A stretch of DNA of 64,000 bases from Antedon mediterranea (GCF_964355755.1 NC_092679.1:20884932-20948931), one strand, 5' to 3'; positions 1 to 11,027 are shown, counted from the stretch's first letter. Made by a program: numbers and translations. Notes: generated by a model from the sequence alone, not told the origin.

Positions 1-189
1 TAGTGTTATATGGCTATTGTTATTGACTGAATGATTGAAAGACTGTTGTAAGCAAAGCTATGATGTAAACCTATTTATTTACTATACTATTTCAAGTCCT
101 AAGATAAACGTGTAAAGTTAACATTTCATAACTTTGTCAACATATGGGTATTCACCTGAAGTTGTGCTTTTCTATTTCTGAATGACGTC

Positions 190-1582
190 AGAATTGCACA
201 ACATGACTTACGCGCGTTTTAACGAATTTCGCGTATTTAACATACATCGAAAACCATATAACAATTTAAATTGAAACTTAACAAAAGTTTTAGTTATATC
301 TTGCGCTAACTGACTTTGTAAAAAAAATGGCATGTTTTACACGAAGTTACGCGCGCACGCGCGTTTAAAATTTCAAAACGCGAAAAATCAATTTCTAATC
401 CACTTTCTACGCGTTTCATGTCATTTTGAGCAGGTAAGAAATTCCCACGCGTGCGCATTTTTTTACGTGCGCCGTGCGCACGTAGCGTTGAAAACAATTT
501 TTTTCACGTGATTTATGTTTTTCCAGCCTTTTGTAGTAATTTTACCAACTTTTATACGATTTAGACTTAAAATTACGTCATACGGGCACGTCGAATTGGA
601 TAATTTACGTGGGTTTTTGATGAAAAAGGTAAAAAATTCGTTAAAATTTGTCAAAATTATGCCTTTTTTTAAACAGTCGTAATTTCTAAACTGGACGGTC
701 AACTTTTTGTGGATGACATATTCTTGAAGTTGATGAGGTGTAGATATCGGATCATGTAATAATATGGCTAACCGGACATTGTGACGTCATCGTATGGCCA
801 CGCGAATATAAAATATAGGATTTTTGTATCTTTCATCATAGCGCATGACATTTAATAGAGCGCATCTCCAATTATCTGTTTTCCATTTTTACCCCGATTT
901 TTATATTATCTAGGTCAATCAACTATCTTTCGTATGAGTTAAAAATATTTTAATTTTTATGACGTCATCATGTCTAAAAATGTAAATAACGTGGGTCACT
1001 TATTTTCGTCTTTACAGTAAATTTCAATCTGTTATAGCTCGTCAGAATAAAACGTGATAATCATGATTAAAACGTTTTCTGGAAGCTATTGGATTGTAGA
1101 TACGAATTTATGTAAACATTTTGCCAATCGGATGTTGTGACGTCATCATATGACCAGTTAAATAAAAAAAGTCGTATTTTCATCTTTTGCGTCATAATTC
1201 ATCACATTTAAAAGAGCGCGCATCAATATTTTACGTATTTAAATTTCTTCTACACATTAATATGTTGTTGCCGAGATAATTTCCTTCCGAAATTGCTATC
1301 TTAGTATTTCATTTTGATACCGTCGCTATGTTAAAAATTGGAATAAATGGCGGGTCCAGTCATTTCACCTATTCTACACAGTATGTAATATGTATACAGA
1401 TTATATTGTATATATAATATGACACAAAATAACAGAATTCAGCAATAACAACATATCATATTCTTCCGTTCAGGTCATATTGCCACAATCTTTTTCTGTG
1501 TGCAATATTCTAACGTATGACGTCTACGTGGCCTTTGTCGTGCGGATAACTAACTCGTCAAAGTGACGAGTTACATGTCTAG
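190..1582 (+). mobile_element. Helitron-like element, unit 1
   Basis: Non-coding and rich in TGACGTCA words. From about 190 onward it is alignable with the unit at 1583-3113; for example the stretch around 208 matches 1731 and the stretch around 781 matches 2300. The right end has the Helitron 3' signature: a hairpin with arms AACTCGTCA and TGACGAGTT around an AAG loop, then ACATGT, then CTAG (1579-1582). The next base, T, begins the second unit. The 5' end cannot be placed because homology fades above about position 190. No RepHel protein is encoded, so the copy is non-autonomous. Family assignment rests on the terminal structure. Confidence 0.65.
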
Positions 1583-3113
1583 TCTTAATCTTCTTTCTTT
1601 CTGTATGATTTTTGTGTAACGCTTTTCTCTAAAACTTGCAAACATAACATTTTGTTAACTATGTTAACATTTTGACATTTATGTAACGTCGTCAAGCGAA
1701 GCTTTTCATGATGTTTACAATCGCGCAACGTGACGTACGCGCGATTTAACGATTTTCTCGTATTTAACATATGTCGAAAACCAAATAACATTTTAAAGTG
1801 AAACTTTGCAAAAGTTTAATTTATATCATGCGCTAACCTTCTGTTGAAAAAAAATTGCGTGTTTTACACAAAGTTACGCGCGCACGCGCATTTAAAATTT
1901 TAAAATGCGCAAAATTAATTTCTAATCAACTTTCTACGCGTTTCATGTCGGTTTAAGCATGTCAAAAATTCCCACGCATGCGCACATTTTTACGTGTGCG
2001 GAGCGCACGTAGCATTGAAAACGTATTTTTTTCGCGTGATTTATGTTTTTCCAGCTTTTTCTAGTAATTTTACCAAATTTTAAACAATTTCGACTTAAAG
2101 ATACGTCATACGAGCACGTCGAATTGGACAATTTGCGCGCGTTTTTTATGAAAAGGTTAAAAAATTCGTTTAAAATATGCCTTTTTTTAAACAGTCGTAA
2201 TTTCTAAAGTAGACGGTCAACTTTTTGTGGATGACATATTCTGGAAGTAGATGAGTTGTAGATATCGGATCAGGTATTAATATGGCTAACCGGACATTGT
2301 GACGTCATCGTATGGCCACGCGAATATGAAATTTAGGATTTTTGTATCTTTCGTCATAGCTCATCACATTGAATAGAGCGCATCTCCACTTATTCGTTTT
2401 CCATTTTTACCCCGATTTTGATATTGTCTAGGTCAATCAACTATCTTTCGCATGAGTTAAAAATATTTTAATTTTTTTTACGTCATCGTGCTTAAAAATT
2501 TAAATCACGTGTGGCATTAATTTCATCTTTACAGTAAATTTTAATCTGTTATAGCTCGTAAGAATAAAATGTGATAATCACGATTAAAACTTTTTCTGGA
2601 AGCTATTGGACTGTAGATACGAAATTATGTAAAAATGTTGCCAATCGGATGTTGTGACGTCATCATATGGCCAGTTAAATAAAAAAGGTCGTATTTTCAT
2701 CTTTTGCGTCATAATTCATTACATTTAAACGAGCGCGCATCAATATTTCACGTATTCAAATTTCTTCTACATGCTAATACGTTGTTGCTGAGATAATTTC
2801 CTTTCGGAATTGCTACCTTCGCGTTTCATTTTAAAACCGTCAACATGTTAAAAATTGCAATAAATAGCGGGTCCCGTAATTTCACTATTCTACACTGTAT
2901 GTGATATGGATACAGATTATACTGTGTATACTACAGTATATATGAATTTAAACAATAAATTTCAGCAATAACAACATATCATATTCTTCAGTTCAGGTCA
3001 TAATGCCAACGTGAACACTTCCTTTTGTCCTCAACCTATCCCCTTAATGTTAATGTTGCACCACTTGCGCGGCGGATAACCAAACTCGTCAAAGTGACGA
3101 GTTACATGTCTAG
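1583..3113 (+). mobile_element. Helitron-like element, unit 2, complete
   Basis: It starts with TC immediately after the CTAG of unit 1 and ends with the same hairpin (arms AACTCGTCA/TGACGAGTT, AAG loop), ACATGT and CTAG at 3110-3113, followed by T. These are the expected Helitron termini (5' TC, 3' hairpin plus CTRR, insertion before T). The 1531-bp body aligns with unit 1 along nearly all of its length with scattered substitutions and small indels. There is no terminal inverted repeat, no long ORF and no target duplication, as expected for rolling-circle elements. The direct head-to-tail junction is typical of tandem Helitron products. Confidence 0.7.
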
Positions 3114-3652
3114 TTATTTTTTATATTAAATAATGTTTTTGGACACATTTACGGCCGCCATCTTGTTGGTTCCCCCTCCTGTTGGAATCACTTTTCAGTC
3201 TGGAGTACACCCTCTAGTGTTCTTATTACATCTCTCTGTCTATGGCTCTCTGGCTGACCGAAATGTGTAGCGCCCTCGGGACCACAGGCTGGCCAAATGT
3301 CTAGCGCCCTCGGACCACAGGCTGGCCATAAAAGAACCACAGGCTGGCCGTGAGTTTGACGACCCCTGCTCGATTTTTTTAACGTACCTTTTTACCTGCA
3401 TACGACGATCAAGTGGTTAGGATTCCGGCAGAATTAACGCAACGTACTATCAAATACTTATTTTTAATTAAATTGAATTGTATGACGATGACTTTTCTTG
3501 GGCTTGGTTCAAATGCATAATAATTAATATCGTTTTTTTATTATGCAAATTATATTAAGCAGAATGTTGAGTTGAACTTGAGGCTGACTACTTACTATAT
3601 TATTACGTATTGGTATGTGGTAACAATTAAAATCTGATCGACGACGGTTATC
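3114..3652. repeat. Intergenic, short GC-richer tandem motif
   Basis: No gene is seen. A motif of about 28 bp (TAGCGCCCTCGG then ACCACAGGCTGGCC) occurs at about 3267-3296 and 3301-3327, with a third partial copy (ACCACAGGCTGGCC) at 3336-3349. The rest is AT-rich and unassigned. The last six bases are the left target duplication of the foldback element. Confidence 0.5.
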
Positions 3653-4784
3653 TACGGTGGCCTATAAGTGTCACGGCAACTTTCAAAAAATATCACGGCA
3701 ATTTTTTCAAAAAAAGCCACGGCAATTTGAAAAAGCCACGGCAATTTGAAAAAAGCCACGGCAATTTGAAAAAAGCCACGGCAATTTGAAAAAAGCCACG
3801 GCAAGTTTAAAATAAAACATCACGGCAAATTAAAAAAAAAACATCGCGGCAATTTAACAAAAATACCACGGCAACTTAAAAATGAAACACCACGGCAAAT
3901 TAGTATTGAAACACCTAAACACCACGGCAAATTACAGAATGCCACGGCGGAAGTGAGTTACCACGGCGGAAGTGAAACCTTTGGAATCTTCGATTTTTTC
4001 TGAGGTAAGTAATAGTTTGTGCATTGATGTAAATATTATATTAATTTATTAAACTGCAGCAGTTTACGTGTTTATTGCACTCTTCTTGAACTTTCTAGGC
4101 CGGGCTAGACCATAGGCCTTATTACAAGGTAGGCCTAGGCCCTATAACATTCTACAATGTTTTAATATATTTACAGTAATCTGTTTTTTATATAACAAGT
4201 TGTTTTTACAGTAGACCTAGCTACTATTGTAGGCCTAAGGCCTAGGGCTAGTAGTAGGCATAGCTAGGCCTAGTGCAATAAACACGTAAATGCAGCAGTT
4301 AAATATTTTTTTATTTTATTTTATTTCATACTCATCCAACAGCGAGTAACCCGCCAATTACAGGATGGATAAACTATTTAATAATTTCACAAGACAAACA
4401 TATACACATACACATATAATAAATTAATATAATAATATTTACTTCAATGCACCAATAATTACTTACCTCAGAAAAAATCGAAGGTTTCACTTCCGCCGTG
4501 GTAACTCACTTCCGCCGTGGCATTCTGTAATTTGCCGTGGTGTTTCATTACTAATTTGCCGTGGTGTTTCAATACTAATTTGCCGTGGTGTTTCATTCTT
4601 AAGTTGCCGTGGTATTTTTGTTAAATTGCCGCGATGTTTTATTTTTAATTTGCCGTGATGTTTTATTTTTAATTTGCCGTGGCTTTTTTCAAATTGCCGT
4701 GGCTTTTTTCAAATTGCCGTAGCTTTTTTTGAAAGTTGCCGTGACATTTTTTGAAAGTTGCCGTGACACTTATAGGCCACCGTA
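3653..4784. mobile_element. Foldback (TU-like) element with tandem-repeat arms
   Basis: This is a 1.13 kb element with inverted arms of about 400 bp. The left arm starts TACGGTGGCCTATAAGTG and the right arm ends with its reverse complement. The element is flanked by the 6-bp direct repeat GTTATC at 3647-3652 and 4785-4790. Each arm is mostly tandem 18-22 bp units with core CCACGGCAATTTGAAAAA, about a dozen on the left and mirrored on the right. The innermost arm segments (about 3990-4050 and 4418-4480) are also complementary. The centre (about 4080-4310) is unique and rich in TAGGCCTA words. Sea urchin TU elements have arms with short tandem repeats in the outer domain, so this is probably a relative. 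It carries no transposase. Confidence 0.8.
4310..4385 (-). repeat. Short repeat with A-rich tail, SINE-tail-like
   Basis: Read on the minus strand, this conserved segment of about 60 bp starts near TTTATCCATCCTGTAATTGG and ends in an AAATA-repeat tail. Related copies are at 37070-37150 (minus) and 46668-46715 (plus). The tail and dispersed distribution suggest the 3' end of a retroposon. It sits inside the centre of the foldback element. Confidence 0.45.
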
Positions 4785-4790
4785 GTTATC

Positions 4791-5611
4791 ACAGTACAAA
4801 CAATCATCAGCTGACCAAAATCAAGATGCCGATGCGTGAGAAAGGCGGGAGGAGCCATGATGGGAATAGAATTAATCACTATACTATGAATAGATTGACT
4901 ATGGTACGTCACAAGAGATAAATAATTTATTAGATGAAAGCAAGCAGCATTTCTAGTACTAGACACTGACATTTTTGCGAAAATGGAAACTCCACTATAA
5001 TTTATAGGTCCCAGCTGCTAGACGCAAAAAAGTTTGGGAAAAGAGTCTAACGGTTGAATGACAAATCCCAAAGCGTTTCTGGTATTTATGAGTCCCATGA
5101 TATTATATAAAACTGTAAATCAAAACAGTCCATGAAAGTTTTTGTTTGTACTAGTGACAGAAATTGAGTGTGTGTTTCATATCAAAGTTATTCACTTCTG
5201 TAACAAAAAAATAATATTTATTCACATATAAAAAGAGAAAAGAAACGTATAATTATAACTCAAAAACCATTGTCTGACAGACAATTTAAGTATTTTTTGC
5301 TGTAAATTACATTTTTTCAGGTAAAATAACTATTATGTGACAATAAAATGACACATTCAGAAATAAATTTGAAATAAAAAATACTTTTCAGAGGAACAAT
5401 ATATCTTTTAAAACTGTTACGTCAATAAGCGAGCAGCGTTTTTTGTAATAAATATTTCTTGTTTTATTTTATTTCATCAAAACCAACAGCAACGAAAGTT
5501 GCCACTTAAAGGTATGAAACAGAAAACAGATACAAAAAATACTCTATTATGAAGCAAACTTAAATAAAAATATGTAAATAGTAAAATTAGCCTATTGAGC
5601 ACGATTATTTA
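4791..5611. other. Gene-free AT-rich stretch
   Basis: No exon, RNA gene or recognisable mobile element is seen. The ORFs that cross the right foldback arm run through its tandem repeats and are not coding. Confidence 0.5.
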
Positions 5612-6352
5612 AAACAAGGCCAACAGCCATTAAGTCGCGTGCTACAATGCATAGTGATACCGGACCGCCGACAGACAGACCGACAGACAGACCGACAGAA
5701 AGACCGACAGACAGACAGACCGACCGACCGACCGACATAGTGAACTATACTGACCGAAATTACTGAACATGGTTAAAAATGTTGAAATGTTTAAAAACAT
5801 TTTTATTTTTTAATTTACACGTGCGTAGCCTGTCACTTTTGACGTGCTCGTATAACGTAATTTCGAGTTGAAAAGTAAGTCAAGAAAACAGAAATCGGGC
5901 AAAAAGAGTGCGCAATAACATTTAACGCGCAGTGCGCGCGCAAAAATATGCGCACTCATGGCAATTTTGTAAACGCTTAAAATTGCCTGAAACCAGAAAC
6001 GTACTCTTATTTCATCGAAAATAAATTTTGACAATTTTAAGCGCGCGTACGCATGCGTTACATGCGCTACACACGTAATTGTATTGCCATATGATGATTT
6101 ATGCCCTGAAATTTATGAGTACCAAATTTTGAATTGTGATTCATATATGGTTGTGAAGATATGATTACAAACGTGATTTTGTTAAATCGTGCGTAGACCG
6201 CGTAATTTTTTATTGCGCACCGTCAAAACATAACCATAAGGAATATACTGTGAAAAATTGACCTAGCTAGATTAAACTGATATCAAGATAAGGTCAGAAA
6301 GCGATAAAACGCATAGTGATACCGGACCGACAGACCGACAAACAGACAGACC

Positions 6353-6383
<31 letters not shown>

Positions 6384-6436
6384 CGACCAACCGACCGACA
6401 TAGTGAACTATAGAGTCGCTTCCACGCGACTAAAAA
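5612..6436 (+). mobile_element. Hairpin-ended element with GACAGACC microsatellite
   Basis: The left part reads AAGGCCAACAGCCATTAAGT then CGCGTGCT. The right end is an imperfect hairpin, AGTCGCTT-CC-ACGCGACT, followed by AAAAA. The left AGTCGCGT is the inverse of the right ACGCGACT, so the ends carry subterminal inverted repeats. A block with CATAGTGATACCGGACCG, a GACAGACC microsatellite and CGACATAGTGAACTATA occurs at both ends (5646-5750 and 6310-6415). Between them, about 5800-6240 is the reverse complement of part of the Helitron units at 190-3113. This resembles Helentron-associated elements (subterminal inverted repeats, microsatellite, 3' hairpin), which is inference from structure. 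Confidence 0.5.
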
Positions 6437-7559
6437 GAATACAATGAGTCTTGAATGAAGAATAACTATTGAAAAAAATATCAACATTTAATATGACCTT
6501 TAAAAGAAACAGAACAAATGATGGAGAAATATAAATAAACCATGAGAAAAACTGCACTCAGGAGTAAATGTAACCAGTGTTAGGTATTAAAAAACAAAAA
6601 ATAACCAAGTGAATAATTAGAAAATTAAAACCACCGGAAAGAAAGCCATAGTAAAGGTTCATCAGAGTACGTCTTTTCGCTACCATTTTGGTTACTTTTA
6701 CTGTTCTATTTCTCTTCATGCATGTTCCACTCTCAATGTTCATCACACTGTTCTATTTCTCTTCATGCATGCCTTTTTCGTCACCAATTTGTTTTTTCCA
6801 ATAGGTTGTTTGATTTGTTGCACTGCAATACCACAAACGCACTCATGAGTAGCACAGTTTCCTTTTTCGTCACAACAATAAATATGTAGTTTCAATGTAT
6901 TATTCTCAACAACAATACATTTGGGGTCTCCACAAACGCACTCAAAAATTGCTCATTTCACACATTTCACACGTTTCAAGTGGTCACCTTTTCCAATATT
7001 TATTTGGGGTGTTAGGTAAGTTGCAATATATTTCATAATAATACCATTAACGGTTAAAAATTTCATAGTATACTTGTCGTGTTATTTAAAACACTTGTAA
7101 TTTGCAATATATTTCATATAAAAATTGTCTATATATTTTATTAACAGATGATGTAGGTTAATAGTTATGAACCATATTTACACCGAAATTGTAGCAAGGT
7201 AGAAATTCCTGTGTTTAAATATAAACATAATCGCCTAGTTACTTCGATCGTACATCATTTTCAAGTCAAGCCACTGATTACCTGAGTCTCATCTCCCGAG
7301 TCCCAGCGCTCGGTAGTAGAGAATCACGCATAAAGTCGTGCATGAGAGTTTGGTGTAATGATTATATATCCAGCACAGTTGAGGTCTTTTTTTTATTATT
7401 AGGTGATGGTATTAAATCTTTATTATTATTTTCTTTTTATTGTTTCTGTACACTATTTTGTGTAACAATTATCTCAAAAAGGTTAATGTCAATGATTACC
7501 AAAATTTCAGAATATCTTTCAAATAATATAACTTAATCCTAATCAGCTTTCCAGCGTGA
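6437..7559. other. Gene-free stretch
   Basis: No supported gene. A short direct repeat (CTGTTCTATTTCTCTTCATG) lies at about 6701 and 6750, and CACAAACGCACTCA recurs at about 6831 and 6931. The remainder is AT-rich. Confidence 0.4.
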
Positions 7560-8520
7560 TCACTCATCCGTCCGTGACGTCATTTATACGCCATTTTGTG
7601 AAATCACATTATCAATCATATCTCCATAATTCATTATGACATATTAATGAAATTCACTACAGGTAAACTTCGATTCTTCGACTTCTAACTAAGCGCACGA
7701 TTCTTAAAATGCGTAAAAAATAAATTTGATGTATAAATCACATTCTACTCACAATCCTTAGTACATTCACCAATTTTGAGTCCATTCCGACTTAAAATAA
7801 CGCTGTACGAGCACGTTAAAAATGACAAAATGCGCACACTAATTGTACAAAAGTGCTAAAAATGGTAAAAAATAAGGACTTTTTAAAATGAATATAACTC
7901 TTCTTATTTTTAATTTGGTTTTTTCGAACTTCCGTCTTATCTGAGTATTATCTGTTTTAATCTAGTCTATCTTTATTTTTATACTCATATATTTTTATAT
8001 TGTATGTTTAATTGTTTTAAGGATGCACCATTATTATGTGTGCCGCTGTTCAAAAAGCGTTTTCCAAATAAATTATTATTATTATTATCATTATAATGGC
8101 AGGTGACCCCCAATTTTTTTAACTTATTATGGAAGCCAATAAATTGTAGATACAAATGTATATACACATTAGACGTACAAAATGGTATGACGTCATCAAA
8201 TGGCCACTTGAATTTAAAAATTAGGAATTTTTATCTTTTTGTGTGGGTTATCACATTCAATAGAGCGCATCTCCGTTATTTGAGCCCGATTTTCGCACAA
8301 CTTTTAGTATGTGCTTGCTCAATTAATTATTCTTCTAATGAGTTGTCAACATTTTTATTTTGATGACGTCATCACGCGTAAAAACTTGAATAACCTAGGT
8401 CGTGTAATTTCAGCTACACCATACATTAGAATATCTTATAGCTCTTCAGAATTAAAGGTGACCTTGAAGATTATAACTTATTATGAAAGCTGATGAAATG
8501 TAGATATGAATTCATATTAA
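7560..8520 (+). mobile_element. Diverged, truncated Helitron-family copy
   Basis: It aligns in the same order and orientation with the units at 190-3113, for example TACGAGCACGT near 7807 and AATAGAGCGCATCTCC near 8260, each followed by related sequence. Three intact TGACGTCA sites remain (7575, 8188, 8364). The 3' hairpin and CTAG end are missing. A foreign segment of about 170 bp ending in an ATT repeat (about 7930-8095) interrupts it, probably a retroposon 3' end. Confidence 0.55.
7930..8095 (+). repeat. Retroposon 3'-end fragment with ATT-repeat tail
   Basis: It ends TTCCAAATAAATTATTATTA and so on. The same type of end occurs at about 48120-48180 (minus strand) and 54850-54940 (plus). 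Shared 3' ends with a simple-repeat tail are typical of LINE/SINE copies. No coding part remains. Confidence 0.4.
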
Positions 8521-8699
8521 AATTCATAATAAAAAAAAACGCTGTTATTTCTGTTGGTTACGCTTTGTTGCTCGGCATTTTCATCGATCGAAGATTTCTT
8601 CCGTAACAATTTTAATTTTTAATTAAAAATCAATATAGAAATAAATGTAATGGAGGGAGTCTGCTCTTCAATGCTTCAGTTCTTCTTCATTGCTACGAT

Positions 8700-10333
8700 C
8701 AGTGGCGTATCCAGTAGGGGGGGGGGGCCCCCCCCCCTGATTTCGTTTCCGTCGGCACATCATCGCGGCTGTCGGCAAACAAAGGTGCCGGGGAAAAAAT
8801 ATTTATTCTGACAATAATTGAACTGTAAACATAATTCTTTTGAGTGTTTGTTTGTTTATTTACATATCATATCATCATTGATCCCTTCAGATCAACTATT
8901 TTTTATTTTCATTACATCTAACGAAACACGTAAAAAATGTGTAGCACGTACGTACGGCCGTACGCGGTAGATTGTTTACTCTCAAAGAACTTAAGTTCTT
9001 TGCCTTACCCCAAAGAACTTACAACACAAGAATCTCCTGTTCTTCAATTTGCATTCAAAACACAGTATCGGAAGTACAGGGTTAAAAGGTCAAACTGGGC
9101 GACGCCATTTCACAGCATGGAGCAGCGCCCCCTCCAAACTAGGAAGTCAATTACTCTATCCCCCCTAGAGTATTAGCAGATCCCCTCTATGATTTTGACT
9201 TTCTAATTTGATGCGGGCGCCCTACTCCTCAGTCAATTATTCTACCCCCCCCCCCCCCCCACTAGAGCATTAGCAGATCCCCTCTATGATTTTGACTTTC
9301 TAATTTGATGCGGGCGCCCTACTCCATGGCTCACAATGGCGCCACCCATAGCTCTATTCTATCCCACAATGCCTTTCGAAATTGTTACGCGCTCCGGACG
9401 AACAGGAGATTCTTGTGTTATAAGTTCTTTGCTTACCCTAAAACCTTGTTTTTGCATGCAGTTGAGCCTCTCATGACCTGGGATTTGTATGTCTTCCTAC
9501 GCTAAGAGATTATAATTATTGTTCCACATGCCATGTGCTTTTTTGTCTAAGATATATTTATTATAAGTGCCAAAAACCCGTTTTTTTTTCTCGATATGAG
9601 GCCTTTATTATTCAAAATTTTTAAAGAAAAAGCACATATACCATAAAAAATATCCATGTATTTCATTTTTGGAACAGAATATTCCGTGAGGCTCAACTAC
9701 AAAACCACCATTTTGTGATATGATGTCATCGTAAGCCAATCAAAGCTGAGCTTTCTCGCGATTGGCATTGCTCACGGTTGAATGATTTAGGATTCTAGCT
9801 GATTTGATTGGTGGATGCGAATCACCCGCAGCGGAATGTTTTCTCTCGCGCGTGTACCATGAATCACCTCACGACACTACACAAAGTTAGAGCAATGAAT
9901 TTGTCCGAATTCCGTTAAGTAAACAACTTTATATATTTTATAAGCATTTAATAACATGTTTTATTGATATTTCCAATGGTGATATATAAAATAAATTACT
10001 AAAAAAATTGTTTCGCGCGAAATTGTTTTACTTCTTTCGTGGCTAAAAACGATCATTTTCGGCGATGTTTTAGACCCTATATTTCGAAAACTACAAATCA
10101 AATTTTCCTAATTCTTTCTTTATTGTAATATGAATAAAACATACTAACAGATAATGTTGGTTTGGTTTTAATTTTGCATCGTTATACCATATAAGGCAAT
10201 ATGATTATGTAATCCTAGAATATATATTGTTCAGAGACGTCGTGTATGTACAGATAATGACACCAATTTTGTCGGCAAATTGGCAATTCCCGCCCCCCCC
10301 CCCCCCAACTTCAAAATCCTGGATACGCCACTG
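8700..10333. mobile_element. Non-autonomous hAT-like DNA transposon
   Basis: Terminal inverted repeats of 15 bp (CAGTGGCGTATCCAG and its reverse complement) are flanked by a perfect 8-bp direct repeat GCTACGAT at 8692-8699 and 10334-10341. An 8-bp duplication and CAGTG-type ends are hallmarks of hAT transposons. Homopolymer G/C runs lie just inside both ends. No transposase ORF is present in 1.63 kb. A separate TIR element (9011-9431) has inserted into it, so this element is the older of the two. Confidence 0.8.
9011..9431 (+). mobile_element. 7-bp-TSD TIR element, copy 1 (nested)
   Basis: Ends CAAAGAACTTACAACACAAG / CTTGTGTTATAAGTTCTTTG, with 7-bp target duplications CTTACCC at 9004-9010 and 9432-9438. 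Two other copies in the window (33055-33463 and 57568-57977) also have perfect 7-bp duplications, so the boundaries are solid. The interior carries an imperfect direct duplication of about 80 bp around GTCAATTACTCTA/TTTGACTTTCTAATTTGATG, with a long C run here at about 9246. Its ORFs are not conserved between copies, so it is treated as a MITE. The superfamily is unclear; 7-bp duplications are found in a few groups such as Dada and P-like. Confidence 0.8.
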
Positions 10334-10341
10334 GCTACGAT

Positions 10342-10672
10342 CACAAACGCCGTGCCTGTGGCACGTAGCGGATTTTTTCGCTGATTATGCAATAATTTTT
10401 TTTTTTTTTTTTATTTTGCGTCTGTGGTATTTACAGTACAGTTACATATTACTACATAGTAATGTAAAATGACCACTATGAAAGAGAGTACTAAAGTTAA
10501 GAGACCGGTATTCTGTGACTATTTGCCCATCGCGCTTGACTGATTTTCACGTAATAACTAACTAATTTCAACATTTTTCTCTCTTTCAGGTTCGTATATT
10601 AAGTCTGAAGTTACATTAGCCATTCCTCCCAGCAGGACGATACGGTAAGCAAAGTAGCAAGCAACGGAGGAA
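10342..10672. other. Intergenic, possible isolated exon
   Basis: A candidate internal exon lies at 10590-10644. It is preceded by a pyrimidine tract ending TCTCTCTTTCAG and followed by a GTAAGC donor. One frame is open across it (reads SYIKSEVTLAIPPSRTI). No similar protein is recognised and no partner exon can be shown. The rest is AT-rich with a T run near 10400. Confidence 0.25.
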
Positions 10673-10942
10673 ATGGCTAGTACTGCATCATGTCACCTAG
10701 AGTGGGACATACAATTCAAAAGTGACATACATTTCAAAAGAGTCGAAAATCCAATTGGCTCTTCGTCCTGCCACATAGAATAGCGCATAGAATGTGCAGG
10801 AAAGTTGGACGTGGAAATGGAAAGCAATGATATAGAAATGTCAGATGTGCAGGAGATGGAACATGATGACGTAGAAATGGAGGACCTGTCAGAAATAGAA
10901 AGTAATGATGTACAGATGTTAAACCTGTCGGAAAGCACCTAA
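10673..10942 (+). pseudogene. Acidic ORF broken by one in-frame TAG
   Basis: From the ATG at 10673 (MASTASCHLEWD) one frame is open to TAA at 10940-10942 except for a single TAG at 10781-10783. The part after the stop is strongly acidic with a repeated pattern (DVEMESNDIEMSDVQ, DVEMEDLSEIESNDVQ), which looks like protein rather than random sequence. The family is not recognised. It may be a decayed gene, an exon whose real boundaries avoid the TAG (AATGTGCAG at 10792-10800 could be an acceptor), or chance. Confidence 0.25.
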
Positions 10943-11027
10943 ATGAACGGTATAATAATATATGCAAAGGCCTCATTCAGATCAGAAACAGCTAAACCTC
11001 TAATTTATAGGTCCATGGCTAAACCAA

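Noticed and set aside
4709-4972. Minus-strand ORF of 87 codons
   Set aside because: Overlaps the right arm of the foldback element; open frame results from its tandem repeats.
6272-6487. ORF with repeated Ser-Val-Cys-Arg residues
   Set aside because: Translation of the GACAGACC microsatellite.
8937-9505. ORFs of 66-79 codons that recur near 33.3 kb and 57.9 kb
   Set aside because: They recur because they lie in the same TIR element; frames extend into different flanks and show no domain.
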